Positions 48,801 through 57,924 of a stretch of DNA of 64,000 nt are shown here, one piece after another. Below the pieces are notes generated by a model. It ran no database searches. It was not told the origin of the DNA and saw only the letters and a list, made by a program, of their open reading frames with translations. A program made the translations under genes and the position numbers. How positions within the stretch are numbered: position 1 is the first letter of the stretch; every line of letters begins with the position of its first letter. This stretch comes from Cardinalis cardinalis (Eukaryota > Chordata > Aves > Passeriformes > Cardinalidae), in contig JACDOX010000027.1 of the NCBI GenBank assembly GCA_014549065.1, positions 6,525,257-6,589,256 of the forward strand. Direction: 5' to 3'.

Positions 48801-51800
48801 CCAAAGAGTCATGAAGTGGTGTTAGCCAGAGTTTCTGCTCCTGTTTTCTCACGCAGCATGGACCCCATTAGAGGCTCTGAAACTGGTGTCTGCAGGAAGA
48901 CAGTCATGCTGTACATATATAGATGTTAAAAGTTCTTGCAACAAATTAATATAAAAAGAAAAATAAACAAAGGAGTTTATGTTTCTGGAATCCTAGGGCT
49001 CATCCTAGAGCATGAGGACTTTAACAGATTCCCCTGTGTAATAGCCTTCCAGAATAAGGCTTCTACTGTCCAGCCACTCTCCTGTGGAATAGGAGCATTT
49101 TTGCTGCTACTTTTGCTGCTGATTCCAAATGTTGGGAATTGTTATGTATGAGAGAGACCATATTGGCCTGTTAAGATCTTGGAGAAGCCTCCTGAGCCCC
49201 TGTGTGTCACAAGGTCTCATAGGGATGGGTGTGGTTCAGGAAGTCTCAGATTCCCCTGAGAAAGCTGAACTGAAACTGCTGTGGAGGAGAGCTTTACCAG
49301 CAGCTGCCCGAAAGTGCTGCTGGGGAAGCTGCTGTGGCTGTGCACACTACTGTGAGATAACCAACTGTAAGAGGATTTTAAACTGGGGGTTTTTGTTTGT
49401 TCTTCTCTTCCCTTCTTCTTTTTTAATGTTGACTGCTGTGTGGGTCAAAACAAGGAGCTGCTGTCTGCCAGACATTTAACCTCTTTGGTTTGATGCTTTC
49501 ATACTCTTTTGCGTTGTGCTTCTGCTTACTCCCACTCCTTCCTCTCCCTAGCTGTAGGTTAGAAAACCAGTTTCTTCACAGAAAATGTGTATTTGTTTTA
49601 GGAAAAAAAAAAAAAAAGCTGGAAAAGATGCATCAGCTTAGTGTATCATTAAGTACTAGTTTTCAGTGAACTCAAGGCTTCGTAAAGTAGATGGTATAGT
49701 CTGAGTGATGTAGTAATGTTGCCTCAAAGTGTCTGGGGATTTGTTGTACAAAAATTGCTGCAAAATGTTATCAAGTTTATAGTGCACTTTAGGATAAAGT
49801 GCAGTATGTGGGTGGGATTCTTTTGGGGTTTTGTTTGTTTGTAGGTTTGGGTTTTTTTAGAGTACACTCTGTTTCCCTTCTTTTGGTCAGTTCTGAGGCA
49901 CAGCAAAGGATGGTGGTCATTTTGCCCTGTCCATATCACTCATGATTTTATAGGGTTTTTATAGATTCTACAGACTTCTTTTATGGACTTCTAGCATATA
50001 TATCAGCAATTGGCTAAAATTAGAGGGATTCACAGTGCAGAGCATTGCCAGCTAACTGGGCCAGAATGGCATTGCCAAGTAGAGCTCCTCCAAGAGAATG
50101 TTCATCAGAAGCAATGTGGTGGTTTCACTTCCTTTTCTTTTGGCCTTATTGCTGCAGCAGGAGAGCTGTATCCACCCATCTGCTCAACTCCAAACCCGTG
50201 TCCAGCATGATGTTTGTACTCATGAATGTCTGAGCACTGAGCTGCTCAGCTATGGATCAGAAAGACAGGAAAACAGAGGAATGTCAGACAAAGAAGAGTG
50301 GAAATTTGCTATATTAATAGCTTCAGTTCTGTTTTTGCTGTGGAGGATATCTGGCAGCAGGTGGTCACATAAGTTATATACATTATATTTTAGATATATG
50401 TCATTTATTTTGTTTGTACATGCGTTTTTTTTAAACAAAATTCATTGAAAATAGTGCAAGAAAATGGATTTTACATTTTCTGGTGTGGTATAAGATATTT
50501 AATCANGATGAACATTTCGCTGCCTAATGTCACCTTAATTTGTAGCATGAATTTCTAACATGAAGTGTTTTTTAGCCATGGAAATAGGAAAGTGAAAACA
50601 CCAATTGTAAATCAATTAGCTGTCCAAAATTATGGTAGGCCCACATAAGGCTTAGGTCTTGCACACTTTTTATCCTTCCTCTTCGTAAAATTCTCTCCTA
50701 AAAAGGAACATGGTGATGTACTCTGGAAAACAACACATTCATGCTCTATTGAAGCAAAGGAAGAAGCATGCTAGTGCTTAATGGGCTTTAAAAAAATATC
50801 TTCTTTTAAACAAAGGAAACNTATCTGATGTGTCTCTGTTAACTGTTTTTTTGATGGTATCAGTCAGTGCCTAGAGATTATAGCTCAAAGTGTTGTTTAA
50901 AACTACCCAAATAAAGTATCTCTAGCCCAGATATACAGCAGTAACAGCAATTCATTTCTGTAAACAAGTTTCACGTCCTTCACTGGTTTCTAATTTTGGG
51001 TGACTTCTTACAGAGTCCTGAAGTAGTCTAGGCTGAAGAAAGAGAGCCTAGAATTGTTCTTGCAGTCGTATTCATATGTAGTAGCCTGGGTTATCTCTAA
51101 TCAGAAGTGCATAAATGATATGGGATCAGTACTTAAGTTTCCTGAAGCTGACTGGGAGTAGTTCAGTCCTGACCTAATTGAGCTCTCATCCACTTCATTT
51201 CCTTTTAAGAACTGAACTCATTTAGACATAATGTCTAAATTAGTGATATCAAAATAACACTCCCTACTCCTTGATGGCTACATTTGCACCTGTTCAAGAA
51301 AGGAAATGAGACAACAGAGTCTTCCCACAGCTCTAACGGGGAAAGCACTTAGCCAAAGTTACCCTCAGGGGCTTCTTGCATGTTAGAAGCTCATCCTTGC
51401 CAGAGACTTCATCTAGGACATTTTAAGTGAAACAGACATTTCTGCAACCTTCAGTGCTGAGTGCAGAAAAGCTGCTAAAAATGTACTCCAGGAGTTCTTT
51501 ATCCTTTCATGTCATGATATATTAAGAAAACAATGTTGTAGGTTTTCCTCCCTCCTACCTTCTTTCAAATCAAGGACATTACTGGCCAAAACAGTGGGTG
51601 TCATTTGTGTCCTGTTCTCAATCATGAATCCTGTCTGGATGAAAGCAAGAAAATTAGAGGTTTTGTTTNCTCACTGTAGCTCTCTCAACTAGCTATCCCA
51701 TGCCTCTCCTCCCCCATGTACGGTCAAAAAATAAAAGGTGGTATAAAGATGGACTTAGCAAGATTGCTAATGTCAAAAAGTGAGTGCTTGAGTCGAAGTT

Positions 51801-54800
51801 TCTTATGACTTCTCTGTAGATACTGGAAGTTTAAGATGAAGGAAATAGTGCAGGCTGGCACTGAGCTGTTGGGTTTTTTTTCAGAGCTAGTGAAAATGCT
51901 CTCTCACTCTGCAGCAGAGCTGTTTCCTTACTAAAACAGCCCCTCAAAACAAAACCAAAACTGGAAAGTTAGAGTGTATGGGATTGCACAGACCTTTTGG
52001 TCTTGCCTCTTTAGAAGATCAACTCTTTTGAAGTGCAATAAATACAGAAAAAAAATCCTTTAGATTTTTAACTATGGCAGTGTTCTATCTGAACTAGAAA
52101 TATGTTTCTCTGAGTCTTGTGTATGCTTAGTCTATTCTACCTCTCAAAAGATTACAGGTAACAATATAAGTAATGTCAGTGTAGTAAAGGGTCACTGCAA
52201 AACCTGGTAAGATAAATTCTTATTTCAAAAAAAAGTTCTGAATGTTTCTGATTAGTTATATCACCTGTAAAAGCTGCCATTGCAGGGAATGAGAACTAAT
52301 AAAAGAATAGGTTCAAGGTTTTATANTGAAAAATATTTCAGCATGACTTAGCTTTTTTGTTCCCTTTTGTGTCAGTAGTTGATATCTCAGCATTTTAAAA
52401 TGAGTGNTCTTCATTTTTGTAATCAGTTTTAAGTAACTTCTTCCTTTTAATCTTCCTCACCAGAGAGACATCATGCTTATGACTTTAAAACCTACTATTT
52501 TTTCAGAGCCTGTTACTGTTTCTTCTGATTTTCATAAACAAGTGACTTCCCTTTACCTGCAGCCACTGTAAAAGTGGTGTGAAAGACAATAGGACGGAAA
52601 ANATGTTTGTTTCAGATGACAGTGTAGCTTGCTGCTGGCAGTGTACTTGCAATAGATTAATCAAGGAGACAAGCTCGTTTTGTCCCTACCTTCCATTTTG
52701 GCAATGAGTGAACATGATAGTGCTCTGTATTTTATCTAGCTTTTCCTGTTTAAGCCCTTACACATAGTTAATAGCTTATTTTTTTCTTCTTGTCTNTTTC
52801 AAGTGCTCTTAAGAGTACCTAACTAGCCACAGAAATTTTCAATGTGCATGGACTTCAGGAAAGTGCACCGTGTAGTCTTTTTTTAAAAGTACAGTAAGAG
52901 CATAGGAGGTCCATTCTGCCATAGAAAAAAAAAAAGTTCAGCACAGAACTAAGTTCCCAACTTGGTAGAAATTTAATCTTTTTTGAATTGGAGAAATAAA
53001 TCTCTTCCCTTTTTAGGTATTTTTTTTTTCTTAAGCTGCCATTGACTTACTGATGATTTATTTCAGGGAAGAAACCAAAACCATCTCGTTCTGAGTCCCC
53101 TACTACAACTCCAAACATATCTGTGAAAAAGAAAAACAAAGATGGAAAGGGTAAGTCCAAGTGGTTGTCACAAAAATGTTTAGGAGAACATAGTTTCTGA
53201 GTGATCTGTAAGAAGAAAAAATGCACCAGTTCACTTGTGATNCAAACATAGGTCTTGTGTTCAGGGGTGGTTAACATCTCAAGGCAAGGAAAAGATGAGC
53301 ACATGTGTTTTCTTGGTGAANTACTCAGTTCCTTGGGAGAATAATGTGTTTGTCACTTTAGTTGCAAGAGTTCTTGGAAACTCTTCAACATCCCTGCAGA
53401 GTTTGCTGTGTTTTGAGTGAAGTCTTGGGGAGTGCTTTGCATTATATTAATGCTTCTTAGGCTGTGGTTATTTTGACAGATGATCTTTGCAAATGTGTTC
53501 CATCTGTATGTGTCTAATTCTGCATGAGGCTAACCAAGCCTGCCAGTTGCCAGCAGGAAGTACCAAGTCCTGAATTTTGAAAAAAGTTATAGCACAGCTT
53601 GAACACTTGGGCAGAAAACTTGGGNGTTTGATACTTTCATTCCTTCTGTGTTTAAAAAGTAGATATAAAAAGAAATGCCACATAACTGATACAATAAATA
53701 ATTTCTCAGCCTGAAGTGTTCAGTAGTGCCTCTGAGTTTTGTCATCAGCTTTGACAAAAGGGTTGCTTTGCTGTGGGGTCCAACGCTGCAGCCGTGCCCA
53801 GGCTGGTGTTAGAAGGGAAGGCTGATCCCAGCCCCAGCGAGCTGTGCTGCCCTCGGTGGGAGCTGGAAATGAGCCTCCCCTGTGTCACAAGGGCCTGCTG
53901 CATGTGACAGATGTGCTTGCATGCATGCAGTACTTACCAGGACAGCAGCCTAGCCAGTCCTGGACCCTGGTGGCAAAAGAATGCCACACTCTTGATGTCA
54001 GAAAAATCTCTAGTCTGACAAATGAGTATGTCGGGGNTTTTTTTTTCTTTTGAAGAGGCATTTTCTGCAATAACAGGAAGAAAAACCTGTTGGCAATCAA
54101 TAAATATTTGACATGTTAATGCTGTAAATTTTAAATACGCATGGTTGTATTTTTTAAAATTAAAACCTGATTTTTATGTAAAAATGAACGGAGTATCAGA
54201 GGAACATCCAAGTGGTGCTCAGATGAAATTATAGAAAATATGGAAGCAGCCAGCCACAAAATGAAAAGGCAGAAGAGTATAATAGTTCTGTNGATGATAG
54301 CAAGGATACTCCATAATTCACGTTTGTCCATTGTTACAAAGTTGCTAATTCTGAAGGGAATAAAATGGAGCATGTTGCCTCAAACCACCGTTTGTTAGGA
54401 AACCCATTTGTTTGCTTTTTTAGGAACACAAAATTGAAATAAAAAGCATAGTAATACGACCACCTGTGTCAGGGAAGCAGCTAGAAAATCACAAGAGCTG
54501 CCTGTCTGTTACCTAGGGGAAANTTGTATGCTAAAATTACAAGCTCTCCATACAATTACATGATATGATGCATAGAGAAAACTGAATTTTCCACATATTT
54601 CTTTTTCTGCTGTGACTCAGAGGAGGTTAAATATTCTGCCTGTAAGTAAAGCAAACCTGTTTGTTGCAGCCAGTCTTCTTCACAGGGNTTTTTAGTGGCT
54701 AAGCAATGACAAATTTTCAGGTTGCCTTGATGCAGTTGAACATTTTTAGTCTAGACTACAATAAAAACACCCTGGATTAGGTGGTAAATGGCTGGGAATG

Positions 54801-57800
54801 CTCTCACTCCTGCCTGACACTGTGTCTTGCCTAAGCAGTCTNGTTTTGCCTTTGGGGTATCTGAGGGCTGGGAGGCTGGTTTATGTAAGCTGGGAGACAT
54901 TTGTTGCAAAGGCAGTGTTTTTTCTCTAGGAATGCTCATTTTTCAAGCTTCCACCTGCTGAAGTAGCTGCTAACGTTTTTGTATAGGCAGTGTTGATGAC
55001 TTTGATGAATATTTGCTAAATATAGTTTATAATATAGTATTATAGGAATTTCATTTTTTAAGAGATCTCTTGTTGGAATAAGGTTCAGACTGATGGTTGT
55101 AAAGTTGAAAAAAATCTGCTGGGCTAAATTGAAGCTATGAAAAGAGATCCTGTCACTTTCTCATTGGCTGAGCATCATTTTTTGTGAAACTTCAGCACAT
55201 ATTATCCTTGCTGGTTTTGCACTGCTACTTGTGGGAGGTGACACTAAAAGTTTTTTCTTGCTTTCTCAGACTAACAACTAAGAAGCTTATATGCAGCTTC
55301 AGATTCTCAAAAGAACATCAAACACCAAAAGCCTAAAAAAAAAAGCCAGGAAAAAAAAAGATCTCATTAGTCGCATGAGTTTAGACTCCTTAAATGTGGT
55401 TTTGGAAAAAAAATGCAAATTTTGTGCTAGTTTTAAGTATTCNCCATCTGTGATTTTAATACTCTTTCTTTATATGTGGCAAACACTGAACAGATGTGAT
55501 GGATTTTCATATACAAGTGTTTGTCCCCTCTTGTTTGTAAAATGAAATTTGAATGTTGTCTACCAGCAAGTACAAGCACTCGCTGGAATAAAAAAAAATA
55601 TTTTTTTTGTACTTTGTTATTGAAGGTTTGCCTGCCTCAGCATATATCACTGATTGCCCTGCATAAATCTCATTGTTAAAGGCAAGGATTTTGTTTAGCC
55701 TTTTAAAGGATTATAACTCTCACCTCGATTCAGCAAAACATCTAAGCAACAGCTTAATTTCCAGCATTTTTAGGGGGTAGAACTGAACATGTTCCTTTTC
55801 AAGGTAGAGCAGTAGTGNCTGCTTCTGTAACTGAATTAGGCAGGAAGGAAATGGGCACGTGGGTGACTAATGCTGTCTAATGTTGGTGGTCCCACATTGG
55901 CTGTAGGTTACAGAATGGCTGGGGTATTTGGACACCTAGATTATGATAACTCACAAGATTATAATAACTTCCCTTCCCATGCCCTTTCATCACTATTTCC
56001 TAGTTTTGATGATAAATTATAATGTGTTTTGTAAGGATATCAGCTTCTTAATTTTAAGATTATTTGCATCATCAATAAAATAAAATATGGCCAAATAACT
56101 TCTTTTTCTTTCTTCTTTTTTTTTCCTTTGTTTTGTTTTGTTTCATTTCATTTCTGAAATTCTTTTATTCTAGGAAATACAATTTATCTCTGGGAGTTCT
56201 TACTAGCACTGCTCCAGGACAAAGCTACATGTCCTAAATATATCAAATGGACTCAAAGAGAGAAGGGCATTTTCAAACTGGTGGACTCCAAAGCTGTGTC
56301 CAGGTTGTGGGGAAAACACAAAAACAAACCTGACATGAATTATGAAACAATGGGTAGAGCTCTCAGGTATGTTCATTTTTAATAGTAGATTGTTTTTGTT
56401 GCATTAATGTTTGTATGCGTTAAATGCCTCATTTAATTTGAATAACACAAAAATCTAGTATTCTGTTATTTTTGGAAATGAAAATGTTATTTCAGCAAAA
56501 TAAATTAGCTAACTAAAATTAACCCTCACTAACCTCAATTCCAAGTCCGTCACCTTCAGTTTCAGCATAGACGTTTTTCAGTACTACTGCAAAACTGCAT
56601 CTTCACAGTCAGACACAGATAAGTAAGAGACTGAAGATTTCAAGTGGGGCAAACCTTTTACATAAAATTTCAATCTGTTTTCAAAAAAAGTCACCAACAT
56701 TCATGTGCATTCATTAAGTTATTTCTACTTGTTGCCCACGATTCCATCTCCAATGGAAAATACAGTTTTAGAATTCAGTTCTGGTTTCACTTCTCTGAAC
56801 TTGTGTGTACAGACAGTTCTAAAACATAGAATCATGTGACACTGCCCGTCCGGCTGGGAGTTTTCTCATACATAAAAAACTGCAAAATAAGTAGACAACC
56901 ATGGAGCTTCAGTCTTATCAGCTGATTGATAATTGTCCAACTGAGTTGTATGCATTTCTTTTCATTTCCCCTCACCTTGGTGTGTGTAATTTCAAGTTGT
57001 CCTACTAATTTGTAAATATAACAGAAATAGAGCTCTCCTGTCCTGTTNCCTTCGCTTTGTTGTAGCTAAAATGTCTTCCTGTGCTCACTGGTGAATAAAC
57101 AGGAATTTAGGTTATTGAAAGAACTNTAAGAGTCAAAAGGAGAATTGAAAGTTTCATGCAACTTTTTACAAAGTGTGAGTTGATAGCAGATCTGCCAAGT
57201 CATGGAGTTCTTTTCTTTCTCCTCAGAGTTATCTAAGTTTGAAGTTAAAAGGTGGCATGAAATACCAGTAAAAAAAAAGTTGTTTGAGGGATAAAGTACA
57301 CTATTAAATTGGCCACTTTTTGTAATGAAGAAACTAGACACATAAAAGTTTTTTGGCTTGCTGGTGCTGTGCTTATTTTCTGGGAGTTTTGTTGCTTTGT
57401 TTTGTTTTTATCAGAAAACCTGTATAACTGGATGGATATGTGTTCACTTTAAACAGATACTATTACCAAAGGGGAATCCTTGCTAAAGTAGAAGGTCAGC
57501 GCCTGGTGTATCAATTTAAAGACATGCCAAAAGATCTCATCTATATTGATGATGAAGATGCCAGCCCTAGCACTGAATCATCAGATTCAACTCTGCTCTC
57601 ACCTGCTGTGGCCAACAGAAACCAACCAAGCAGAACTAGAGCGTCTGCAAACGCAGGAACAAAGGGAGGATCAGCCTCAGTGGTAAAAACAGGAAACTCA
57701 AAGCCTGCTAAGCTGAAGGAGCAAGTAGAAGTTGTACAGCAGCAGACACCTGGCTTGAGTTCAGAAGTTTTGAGGACAATGCAATCTCCACAGCCAATGC

Positions 57801-57924
57801 AACCTGCTCAGCTTTTTCGGACAGTTCATGTAATGCAGCCATTGCAGCCCCTCACAGAAGGACAAGCAGCTGTAACCAGTAATGTTCCAGATGAATCATT
57901 AAATTCCTCAGTTCAGAATATAAG
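30824..57924 (+). CDS. ELF1: ELF1, ETS-family transcription factor (3' end outside window)
   Basis: This is the full in-window extent of the spliced coding region: seven exons, 1265 coding bases, residues 1-421 plus two bases of codon 422. ELF1 is a nuclear winged-helix activator of the ELF subfamily of ETS factors. It binds GGAA-core sites and regulates lymphoid, myeloid and endothelial genes. Recognition is from the start MAAVVQQNELVFEFASNVME, the ETS domain at residues 203-286 (NTIYLWEF... to ...RLVYQF) and the downstream KDMPKDLIYI segment, all very close to vertebrate ELF1. Residues 1-110 match the Elf-1 N-terminal domain, followed by basic linkers (170-181 and 194-201). All introns obey GT-AG and the phases chain without error. 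Mammalian ELF1 is a little over 600 residues, so roughly the last third, in a terminal exon, is missing because the window ends. ELF2 and ELF4 are paralogues; the N-terminal and post-ETS sequence favours ELF1. Confidence 0.97.
34922..34947. repeat. Perfect 26-bp AT-rich palindrome
   Basis: The two 13-base arms are exact reverse complements with no spacer. The left arm begins ATGTCATATATTA and the right arm ends ATATGACAT. A further run of AT alternation follows up to about 34965. It lies in intron 2. It could extrude as a cruciform or be a recombination or deletion hot spot; no transposon ends were recognised at it. Confidence 0.9.
36451..36500. other. Small intronic CpG cluster
   Basis: About six CpG dinucleotides lie within 45 bases (GGGGGCGAGGAGCGCGCC and GCGCAGACGTGGCGGGG) inside otherwise AT-rich intron 2. 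An N sits at its left edge. It may be a regulatory element or a decayed GC-rich repeat; no motif gives a firm identity. Confidence 0.4.
37781..38068 (+). mobile_element. CR1 LINE 3' fragment
   Basis: CR1 3'-region landmarks are in order: 'GGTTTAGATTAGATATTGGG', 'TACTGTGAGGGTGGAAG', 'GTACTGGAACAGATTGCCCA', 'CCCATCCCTAGAAGTG', 'CTGTCCATGGCAAGGGG', 'TTGGAACTAGAGATTTTGAA' and 'CCATTCTATGATC' at the end. It is 5'-truncated, contains several Ns and is non-coding. It sits about 1 kb before exon 3. Confidence 0.95.
39105..39279 (+). CDS. ELF1: ELF1 coding exon 3, residues 25-82 plus split codon
   Basis: The acceptor is a T-rich tract ending CACCCCCTAG (AG at 39103-39104). The exon reads LGDPSIFPAVIVEHVP and continues through the acidic part of the Elf-1 N-terminal domain to QIIEDDDITLT. 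It includes L51-T52-C53-V54-D55 at 39183-39197, the position of the Rb-pocket-type LXCXE motif reported in mammalian ELF1, here with Asp instead of Glu. The exon is 175 bases, phase 0 to phase 1. The donor ACAG|GTTGGC is weak compared with the other ELF1 donors. Reading phase and homology make the exon secure. Confidence 0.97.
41829..41907. repeat. Exact tandem duplication, 41-bp period
   Basis: A 38-base segment that begins CTTATCACTCTCATC and ends TTTTTCCTGGAA occurs identically at 41829-41866 and 41870-41907. Only three bases (GAA) lie between the copies. The lack of any mismatch suggests a recent duplication, or an assembly duplication at low coverage. Confidence 0.95.
43368..43518. repeat. 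Long polypyrimidine tract
   Basis: About 150 bases are almost wholly C and T on the + strand, with only a few purine interruptions and one N. It includes CCCCCTCCC and TTTCCCCTCCCCC blocks and ends in a T run followed by AAAA. Homopurine-homopyrimidine tracts of this kind can form triplex DNA. The apparent Phe/Ser/Leu-rich frames through it come from composition. Confidence 0.9.
44440..44620 (+). mobile_element. Possible degenerate solo LTR remnant
   Basis: In about 130 bases there is a TATA-like GTAAAA (44498-44503), a GC/T-rich 'GGGGTTCCTTGGTTGGGGTC' block with 'CTTGGGGCACCAGCTC', a T/G-rich stretch and an AATAAA polyadenylation signal (44575-44580) followed by GGCTTTA. This compact order resembles avian endogenous retrovirus LTRs. 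No inverted TG...CA ends, target-site duplication or internal retroviral genes were seen, so the limits are uncertain. A chance arrangement in a GC-richer stretch remains possible. Confidence 0.35.
46891..47025 (-). mobile_element. CR1 LINE 3' fragment, reverse orientation
   Basis: Read on the + strand it starts CATAGAACCACAGAG, then 'TTTTTAGGGTTGGAAAAGAT', 'CTCTCAGATCATCAAGTCC', 'CATGTTCACCATTAAATC' and 'CATGTCTTCAAGTGTCATA', which is the reverse complement of a CR1 3' end. It belongs to the same general subtype as the copy at 2117-2316. It lies about 400 bases before exon 4 and in antisense orientation to ELF1. Confidence 0.92.
47416..47523 (+). CDS. ELF1: ELF1 coding exon 4, residues 83-118 plus split codon
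   Basis: The acceptor is a strong pyrimidine tract ending TTGCTTTTAG. The exon completes Val83 and reads VEASCHDGDETMETIEAAEA followed by LLNMDSPDPMLDEKRM, the highly conserved end of the Elf-1 N-terminal domain. It ends ATG A|GTGAGT, a near-ideal donor. The length is 108 bases, phase 1 to phase 1, so skipping it would keep the frame. Reading on past the donor adds only intronic codons to a stop near 47631. Confidence 0.97.
   Translation: MKHLVMMEMKQWKQLRLPKHFLIWTPLILCWMKKE
47524..48109 (+). other. ELF1: ELF1 intron 4 (586 bp)
   Basis: The shortest ELF1 intron in the window, phase 1, donor GTGAGT, acceptor CCCTTAAG. It is AT-rich and no repeat or internal feature was seen. Confidence 0.95.
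48110..48274 (+). CDS. ELF1: ELF1 coding exon 5, residues 119-173 plus split codon
   Basis: It begins CAACTATG after TTTCCCTTAAG and encodes TTMFGATEEEEMVPPITHVS, then VTLDGIPEVVEVHQ and on to EFEQPKKKK. Mammalian ELF1 has the same V-T-H-V-S-V-T-L-D-G-I-P-E-V core, but the flanking residues (119-130 and 150-167) are diverged, as expected for a flexible acidic linker. The lysine run at 170-173 begins the basic patch before the ETS domain. A single N at 48246 falls in the third base of Pro164 and is silent. The length is 165 bases, phase 1 to phase 1, donor AAAG|GTAAGA. Confidence 0.97.
48275..53066 (+). other. ELF1: ELF1 intron 5 (4.8 kb)
   Basis: Phase-1 GT-AG intron. It is unique-looking AT-rich DNA with a 15-base A run at 49603-49617. 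No CR1 copy, RNA gene or extra ELF1-like exon was recognised. The GC-richer piece near 49160-49340 is open in one frame but shows no domain. Confidence 0.95.
53067..53150 (+). CDS. ELF1: ELF1 coding exon 6, residues 174-201 plus split codon
   Basis: The 84-base exon between TTTATTTCAG and GTAAGT encodes GKKPKPSRSESPTTTPNISV followed by KKKNKDGK. It is the basic, Ser/Pro-rich linker just before the ETS domain. The cluster K170-R181 together with K194-K201 is a likely nuclear localisation signal. SESP and TTTP are potential proline-directed phosphorylation sites; both roles are inferred from composition. The exon is phase 1 to phase 1 and is very well conserved at its 3' end. Confidence 0.97.
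53151..56173 (+). other. ELF1: ELF1 intron 6 (3.0 kb)
   Basis: Phase-1 intron with donor GTAAGT and a long T-rich tract before the acceptor TTCTAG at 56168-56173. It is AT-rich with a slightly GC-richer patch at 53770-53900 that carries no identifiable feature. No repeat of a known family was recognised. Confidence 0.95.
56174..56366 (+). CDS. ELF1: ELF1 coding exon 7, ETS domain N-terminal part, residues 202-265 plus split codon
   Basis: The exon starts GAAATACAATT and encodes NTIYLWEFLLALLQDKATCP and on through KYIKWTQREKGIFKLVDSKA to RLWGKHKNKPDMNYETMGRAL. This covers helix 1, the beta strands, helix 2 and most of recognition helix 3 of the ETS winged-helix fold. The invariant ETS tryptophans W208, W227 and W247 are present. 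Arg263, one of the two DNA-contacting arginines, is encoded here and the other, Arg266, is split by the intron. The exon is 193 bases, phase 1 to phase 2, donor CAG|GTATGT. It appears essentially identical to mammalian ELF1, so DNA specificity should be unchanged. Confidence 0.99.
56367..57456 (+). other. ELF1: ELF1 intron 7 (1.1 kb)
   Basis: Phase-2 intron that interrupts the ETS domain at Arg266 inside the recognition helix. The donor is GTATGT and the acceptor TTTAAACAG. It is AT-rich, with no repeat or other feature seen. Confidence 0.95.
57457..57924 (+). CDS. ELF1: ELF1 coding exon 8, end of ETS domain and Ser/Thr/Gln-rich region, residues 266-421 plus split codon
   Basis: The exon completes Arg266 and reads YYYQRGILAKVEGQRLVYQF (wing and last strand of the ETS domain, to about residue 286), then KDMPKDLIYIDDED. 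The rest is a low-complexity Ser/Thr/Pro region followed by a Gln/Pro-rich segment with QQQTPGLSSEVLRTMQ, LFRTVHVMQPLQP and LNSSVQNIR. It is probably disordered and part of the transactivation region. The Gln-rich piece before SSEVLRTMQ looks several residues longer than in mammalian ELF1. The exon is 468 bases, phase 2 to phase 2, and ends AAG|GTAAGA, so at least one more coding exon must follow. Confidence 0.97.

Noticed and set aside
49603..49617. A15 run as a possible retroposed-gene tail
   Set aside because: No processed-gene sequence is visible upstream and no flanking target duplication was seen.
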